Shown here: one piece after another, positions 6,094 through 8,806 of the stretch
Layout: the number at the start of each line of letters is the position of its first letter
Numbering within the stretch: position 1 is the first letter of the stretch
NCBI GenBank assembly: GCA_945911685.1
Contig: CAMEAW010000116.1
Span: 1-8,806 of the forward strand
Length of the DNA stretch: 8,806 bases
Direction of reading: 5' to 3'
Origin: Bordetella parapertussis
Lineage (GTDB): Bacteria > Pseudomonadota > Gammaproteobacteria > Burkholderiales > Burkholderiaceae_B
Notes under the pieces: generated by a model
Databases searched by the model: none
Told to the model about the DNA's origin: nothing
What the model saw: only the letters and a program-made list of their open reading frames with translations
Made by a program: the position numbers and the translations under genes

Positions 6094-6492
6094 CTAACAA
6101 TTAGGATTAGGCCGATTCCATTTATCGGTACCGCCACCACCAGGCCCGCTGTAGCACCCACCACCCGGAGCGGTCGAAGCACCACCGCCCGGCCCAGTGT
6201 ACGCACCGCCACCTGGCCCAGTGTAGGCGCCGCCGCCTGGGCCCGTGTATAAACCGCCACCTGGCCCCGTATAAGCCCCACCTCCTGGCCCTGTGTACGC
6301 ACCACCGCCGGGGCCTGTGTAGGCTCCGCCGCCGGGGCCGGTATAGGCGCCGCCTCCGGGACCGGTGTAAAGACCACCGCCTGGGCCTGTAAAGCAAGGC
6401 CCGCCTGGGCCAGAGTAGCCCGTGCACGCCAGCGACGCGCTTGAGGCCACGACTGCACACACTGCCAAAATAATTTTCAATGCGGTGTTCAT
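6094..6492 (-). CDS. Secreted GPGGG octapeptide-repeat protein
   Basis: The 132-residue product begins with a clear signal peptide: Lys6, a hydrophobic core IILAVCAVVA and SASLA before Cys23, fitting signal peptidase I. It is a poor lipobox because Ser, not Leu, is at -3. The mature part is CTGYSGPGGP followed by 11 octads of the form (A/L)YTGPGGG (residues 33-120), ending GTDKWNRPNPNC. Four cysteines remain after cleavage. Cys23 and Cys33 lie before most of the array, and Cys113 and Cys132 after it, so disulfide clamping of a flexible Gly/Pro/Tyr-rich chain is plausible. I remember similar small GPGGGLYTGPGGG proteins from other proteobacteria, all without known function. Ribosome site AAGGGG is five bases before the ATG. 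Only 47 bp without a terminator separate it from the downstream FtsZ-like gene. Overlapping frames here are artefacts of the repeat. Confidence 0.8.
   Translation of the reverse strand: MNTALKIILAVCAVVASSASLACTGYSGPGGPCFTGPGGGLYTGPGGGAYTGPGGGAYTGPGGGAYTGPGGGAYTGPGGGLYTGPGGGAYTGPGGGAYTGPGGGASTAPGGGCYSGPGGGGTDKWNRPNPNC
6133..6396 (-). repeat. 11 tandem 24-bp units encoding the GPGGG octads
   Basis: The 264 bp are exactly eleven 24-bp units in frame, encoding residues 33-120. Units differ mainly at synonymous positions (GGG/GGC/GGT/GGA for Gly, CCG/CCT/CCA for Pro), so the amino-acid repeat is preserved better than the DNA. This implies selection on the peptide. The terminal units are more divergent (CFTGPGGG, ASTAPGGG, CYSGPGGG), as expected when slippage homogenises the middle. 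Confidence 0.9.
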
Positions 6493-6601
6493 ACTGGCCC
6501 CTTAGGCTGTTCGTGTGGATGACACAGCACCAGTATGCGCGCGTTGGTGGCTCATCAGATGAGACAGATACCGATGCCTTTGCTGTCAATGGATTGGTTG
6601 G

Positions 6602-6913
6602 TTATTCAAGCGGCTGAGCCATTGCGTCTTTAATCGACTCACGCATACCGGGAATTTCTAATAGATACAAAGTTTCTTGGATAGCACTCCAATCTTCTTC
6701 AGAAAATTCTTCAGCATGAATATTGTCAGGCGTGATTCCAGCTAATAACTCGTCAAGTCTTGTTTTTTTCGACACAATCGGTTCAATGACAATCTTGCCA
6801 TTAAGCACATTGATATTGACAGCCTGACCTAGCGTTAACTGGGCGAGCTCCATGACTGAACTAGGCAGTCGCAACGCGGCGCTATTACCCCATTTTTTGA
6901 TGATTTCTTTCAT
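6602..6913 (-). CDS. Hybrid antitoxin: MazE-like AbrB domain joined to YefM-like C-terminal segment, no toxin
   Basis: Residues 1-69 are a full MazE: MKEIIKKWGNSAALRLPSSV is the swapped-hairpin AbrB-type DNA-binding domain, and LDELLAGITPDNIHAEE (53-69) is the usual MazE toxin-binding tail. Instead of ending there, the frame continues as SEEDWSAIQETLYLLEIPGM and RESIKDAMAQPLE (71-103). That matches the C-terminus of YefM/Phd-type antitoxins (QETLYLLS.PGM.ESI), which binds YoeB/RelE-family toxins. It stops at TAA just after PLE, slightly before the typical YefM end. No MazF, YoeB or RelE gene follows; 109 bp of noncoding sequence lead to the GPGGG gene. It starts 9 bp after the XRE gene with no clear ribosome site, so it probably depends on the upstream operon. 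Both halves are easily recognised; whether the join is ancestral or recent is unknown. Confidence 0.82.
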   Translation of the reverse strand: MKEIIKKWGNSAALRLPSSVMELAQLTLGQAVNINVLNGKIVIEPIVSKKTRLDELLAGITPDNIHAEEFSEEDWSAIQETLYLLEIPGMRESIKDAMAQPLE

Positions 6914-6922
6914 AATTAACTT

Positions 6923-7459
6923 TTAGCCACTTAACAATTTCTTGGAACTTAGCACGCTTAAATTTAGCTTCAATTCTTTGGCCCACACTGCTCGGGGCGA
7001 CTGAAACTCAACTGCCCACTGCTCAAGATGCTGCCAGATCAACTTCATCGGCACCCGACCGCGCTGCGCGGCTTCTTGAACCGCTGCGACTAAAAGCGCA
7101 AGCGGCGCTTCGTCTAAAAATGTTGCAATGTGAGCAGTCAAACTAACCGGCACAACCCCCGAAACTAAAGCCGTTTGCAGCTCTTTAGGTTGCATCACAG
7201 TTTTGTAACTCACACTGGCAGATTGGCTGGCCATTTGCAGAGCATGACGCAACTGCTTAGGCTGCCCAGAAGCCAAGTCTAGACCTAACAGGTCAAAGAG
7301 AATCAGCAGCTTATTGACACCAAGTTCTTTGAGCGTGCCCTCCTCAAGCTGACTAACCGTCTCACGCGAAAGCCCTGCCAATCGCGTCAATTGAAGCTGA
7401 GTTAACCCAAGTTGTTCTCGACGGCTTTGCACTAGCGCACAGATTTCACATAGATTCAT
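6923..7459 (-). CDS. XRE-family helix-turn-helix regulator, likely antitoxin partner of the DUF1902 protein
   Basis: Of the 178 residues, about 10-62 form an XRE/Cro-CI helix-turn-helix: REQLGLTQLQLTRLAGLSRE followed by TVSQLEEGTLKELGVNKLL, with the expected T-Q-x-x-L-A-x-x-x-G-L-S pattern. The rest (about 65-178) is helical and includes VPVSLTAHIATFLDEAPLAL and a Trp-rich stretch (WQHLEQWAVEF); I do not recognise it as a named domain. The ATG overlaps the stop of the DUF1902 gene as ATGA (7456-7459), a sign of translational coupling. Small-protein/XRE pairs of this sort are typical TA or regulatory modules. No separate ribosome site is needed or seen. Function as a repressor of its own operon is an inference. 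Confidence 0.8.
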   Translation of the reverse strand: MNLCEICALVQSRREQLGLTQLQLTRLAGLSRETVSQLEEGTLKELGVNKLLILFDLLGLDLASGQPKQLRHALQMASQSASVSYKTVMQPKELQTALVSGVVPVSLTAHIATFLDEAPLALLVAAVQEAAQRGRVPMKLIWQHLEQWAVEFQSPRAVWAKELKLNLSVLSSKKLLSG

Positions 7460-7743
7460 GGCGTCACAAAATTAATGGTTCGTTCTACAGTGCCATCCCA
7501 CACCACCGTAGCGGTGCGTTTGAGCGGCCTGTGCAGCGCATGTTCAATCAGCATCTCCGAACAATTACGAACACTAAACATTAGCTCAACGAGACTAGGG
7601 GCCTCGGTGACTAACCCTGCCAAATCTGTACTTGTTGCGATATACACATCAGCCTCGTCATCGTGCATGATCTGAATCCTGAGCGATAACGGGACACCGA
7701 GACGGGCAGCTAGTTTCCAGAACGCGAGACCTACTCGATACAT
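7456..7743 (-). CDS. DUF1902 (HicB-like fold) protein, first gene of XRE operon
   Basis: The 95 residues contain the DUF1902/HicB-like pattern: a strand LSLRIQIMHDDEADVYIATS, then the helix-entry TDLAGLVTEAPSLVELM, resembling the 'ATS.DL.GLV.EA.(T/S)L.EL' signature. This ferredoxin-like fold is shared with HicB antitoxins. Which member of the DUF1902-XRE pair would be the toxin has not, to my knowledge, been settled. The start ATG (7741-7743) is preceded by GAAGAGAT on the minus strand as ribosome site. The stop overlaps the XRE start. It is the promoter-proximal gene of a probable three-gene unit ending with the hybrid antitoxin. Confidence 0.75.
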   Translation of the reverse strand: MYRVGLAFWKLAARLGVPLSLRIQIMHDDEADVYIATSTDLAGLVTEAPSLVELMFSVRNCSEMLIEHALHRPLKRTATVVWDGTVERTINFVTP

Positions 7744-7988
7744 TTTTATCTCTTCATAATGCCAGCCAATATCATGACGATTTCTATCAAGAAAAGCGTT
7801 TCTATTACGTCTTTTTGGTTACTGAATTGTTAGCAATTGCAACTTGCGCATAAATTGAGTTACAACTCGCAGGCCTCAGACTCAGGCTGGACGTCGTAAA
7901 AGAGATTCTTCGTGTAGAAAGATATTTAGAAAGCGGTTTAAACATAGTTTGATCGTGCTTAGTGTTAAAAGATTGAGAGAAAATTAAT
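7744..7988. promoter_or_regulatory. Divergent intergenic region between the DUF1902-XRE operon and the MbcA-like gene
   Basis: These 245 bp must hold the promoters for both directions. I see short dyads only: AATTG(TTAG)CAATT at 7825-7838 and the palindrome GCAATTGC at 7833-7840, which overlap each other. No strong -35/-10 pair was found in either direction. A minus-strand open frame through here looks random and is not annotated. Confidence 0.4.
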
Positions 7989-8423
7989 ATGAGATCACCC
8001 GCAGCAGCGCATTCAGTAGCCCGCATAGCTAACGTTGTACTTTTCAACGCCGCGCCCGAAGATATCCTACAGTTTGGCCACGGCCAAGGCTTCGATGCTA
8101 AGAAAGCAGCTCAATTTCTGTCCCTCAAAAAATCCGATATTGGCAGAATTTCAGCGGTCAGTGAAACCTCAGTTCGTTATGACAATCACATCCCAGAACA
8201 AGTACGGGTTCGCTTAGAAGAGACCGCTGCCACAATCAACTTAGTCGCCAAACAATTTGACGGAGACGCAACAAAAACCGCTTCATGGTTTAAAGCGCGC
8301 AACCCGCTGCTCGGCGATGTGTCACCTCGCGACATGATTCGTTTGGGGCGCCTTGAACGTCTGCGACTTTTCATTATTCAGGCGATGACCGACGACTCTG
8401 ATGCCCTTGTTAAAAAAAGATAA
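7989..8423 (+). CDS. Xre/MbcA/ParS-type antitoxin, apparently without its RES toxin
   Basis: The 144-residue protein has two parts. Residues about 36-80 (DAKKAAQFLSLKKSDIGRIS and following) look like the N-terminal helix-turn-helix of this family. Residues 81-140 give the DUF2384 toxin-binding pattern: INLVAKQFDGDATKTASWFK, RNPLLGDVSPRDMIRLGRLE and LRLFIIQAM. The key W-F/NPLLG/P-x-x-(M/L) positions are all present. Such antitoxins neutralise RES-domain NAD-consuming or ADP-ribosylating toxins (MbcT, ParT), normally encoded just downstream. Here the next 130 bp carry no gene on this strand and the following gene is on the other strand. The ATG follows an in-frame TGA, with GAGAG about nine bases before it. 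It is divergent to the DUF1902-XRE operon, so it could regulate that operon. Assignment to the exact subfamily is moderate. Confidence 0.75.
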   Translation: MRSPAAAHSVARIANVVLFNAAPEDILQFGHGQGFDAKKAAQFLSLKKSDIGRISAVSETSVRYDNHIPEQVRVRLEETAATINLVAKQFDGDATKTASWFKARNPLLGDVSPRDMIRLGRLERLRLFIIQAMTDDSDALVKKR

Positions 8424-8458
8424 GGTTTGCCGTACGTCGAGACCTATTTTGACGCCAT

Positions 8459-8504
8459 AAAAAAGAAAACCCGCTCGTGCGTCTTGCGACGTAGAGGAGC
8501 GAGC
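8459..8504 (-). terminator. Rho-independent terminator for the gene at 8556-8735
   Basis: On the minus strand GCTCGCTC (8497-8504) pairs with GAGCGGGT, giving eight pairs with two G-U. An inner CGTC-GCAA-GACG stem with a stable GNRA-type tetraloop sits above an asymmetric internal loop. The stem is followed by TTTTCTTTTTT (8459-8469). It lies about 50 bp after the TAG of the small membrane protein gene. No T-run follows in the plus direction, so it would not serve the MbcA-like gene. Confidence 0.72.
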
Positions 8505-8555
8505 CATGTTCTTGCTTTTATAAATCAAATGACGAAATGTACAGGGGCACCCTCC

Positions 8556-8735
8556 CTACCCAACATTTTTAACCAAGTGGTAAGTCACGACCACTAAACC
8601 AGTTGACGCACCAATCAAGGTTGAAAGTATTTTCCAAGCCTGAGCAGACAGTTCGCGACAAAAGACCACCTCAAACCGAGCTAGATCATCGCGGGTTGCC
8701 AAGGTTTCGACAACAGCCTCTAGCTTTGCCGTCAT
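8556..8735 (-). CDS. Small coiled-coil, membrane-anchored protein (DUF1640-like)
   Basis: From ATG 8733-8735 the product is 59 residues. A short charged amphipathic segment (MTAKLEAVVETLATRDDLAR, then FEVVFCRELSAQAWK) is followed by one membrane segment (about 37-55, ILSTLIGASTGLVVVTYHL) and a basic end. This layout, a coiled-coil with 'TRDDLARFE' and a C-terminal transmembrane helix, is like DUF1640/CCDC90-type or phage XhlA-like small proteins, but it is shorter than most, so it may be a truncated member. A GTG at 8763-8765 would add ten residues; an in-frame TAG lies upstream at 8778-8780. Neither start has a clear ribosome site. It has its own terminator. Function is unknown. Confidence 0.55.
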   Translation of the reverse strand: MTAKLEAVVETLATRDDLARFEVVFCRELSAQAWKILSTLIGASTGLVVVTYHLVKNVG

Positions 8736-8806
8736 TTCAGCGAGCACAAAAACATCGATAAGCACATCGCAATTGCACTAGCCGATAACGTTGCAATACC
8801 CCCTCC

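Noticed and set aside
6551..6563. CTCATC-A-GATGAG palindrome upstream of the GPGGG gene
   Set aside because: Only 13 bp with no paired promoter. A TTGACA on the minus strand at 6583-6588 lacks a matching -10 at normal spacing.
6024..6589. Two further long minus-strand frames over the GPGGG gene
   Set aside because: The 24-bp repeat keeps all frames open; only the frame with signal peptide, ribosome site and regular octads is credible.
6493..6601. Remnant of a YoeB/RelE or MazF toxin after the hybrid antitoxin
   Set aside because: Reading the minus strand in all frames showed no toxin-like motif; the stretch is too short and looks noncoding.
7805..8047. Minus-strand 80-codon frame
   Set aside because: It begins inside the antisense of the MbcA-like gene, has no recognisable domain or ribosome site, and runs through the divergent promoter region.
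8322..8528. Minus-strand 68-codon frame
   Set aside because: It spans the terminator hairpin and the antisense of the MbcA-like gene, with no family resemblance.

Overview
The window looks like accessory chromosomal DNA from a proteobacterium, most likely beta- or gamma-. This rests on recalled protein families (DUF2130, the MNKHKWEF helical-repeat family, the secreted GPGGG-repeat family) and moderate GC content. I cannot name a genus. No rRNA, tRNA, CRISPR array, transposase or integrase was seen. The striking theme is the density of toxin-antitoxin (TA)-like genes.

Layout. (1) At 1-323 (-) lies the N-terminal part of a DUF2130 coiled-coil protein. It is divergent from 582-1745 (+), an AAA ATPase with a C-terminal DUF4143 nuclease-like domain, followed by 1778-2266 (+), a two-domain SH3-like protein. 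The 258-bp divergent intergenic region holds GTACAA-type motifs spaced 10, 20 or 30 bp apart, a perfect 10-bp inverted repeat, and a 41-bp near-palindrome that covers the ATPase start codon. (2) At 2452-3651 (-) is a helical-repeat protein of unknown function, followed by a 345-bp stretch without a credible gene. That stretch contains a perfect 31-bp palindrome and three TTATTGACA copies. (3) At 4087-5054 (-) is a TumE/TumA-type TA operon, toxin first, with a recognisable promoter and overlapping operator. (4) At 5213-6492 (-) a secreted, 11-fold GPGGG octapeptide-repeat protein precedes a divergent FtsZ-like protein that starts with TTG, lacks the tubulin GGGTGTG signature and ends directly after the globular domain. 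(5) At 6602-7743 (-) is a tight three-gene unit: a DUF1902 protein, an XRE regulator overlapping it by ATGA, and a hybrid antitoxin with a MazE front and a YefM-like tail but no toxin. Divergent from it at 7989-8423 (+) is an Xre/MbcA/ParS-type antitoxin, also without its usual RES toxin. (6) At 8556-8735 (-) is a small coiled-coil membrane-anchor protein with a good Rho-independent terminator.

How they might work together. TumE/TumA is a complete TA pair. DUF1902-XRE is a plausible second pair, and the hybrid antitoxin and MbcA-like protein are orphans that may act as regulators or anti-toxins against toxins encoded elsewhere. The FtsZ-like and GPGGG genes are separated by only 47 bp with no terminator and may be co-transcribed. 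I regard the pseudo-FtsZ/GPGGG pair and the MazE-YefM hybrid as the most novel parts. Family assignments come from memory of family patterns; no database search was run.
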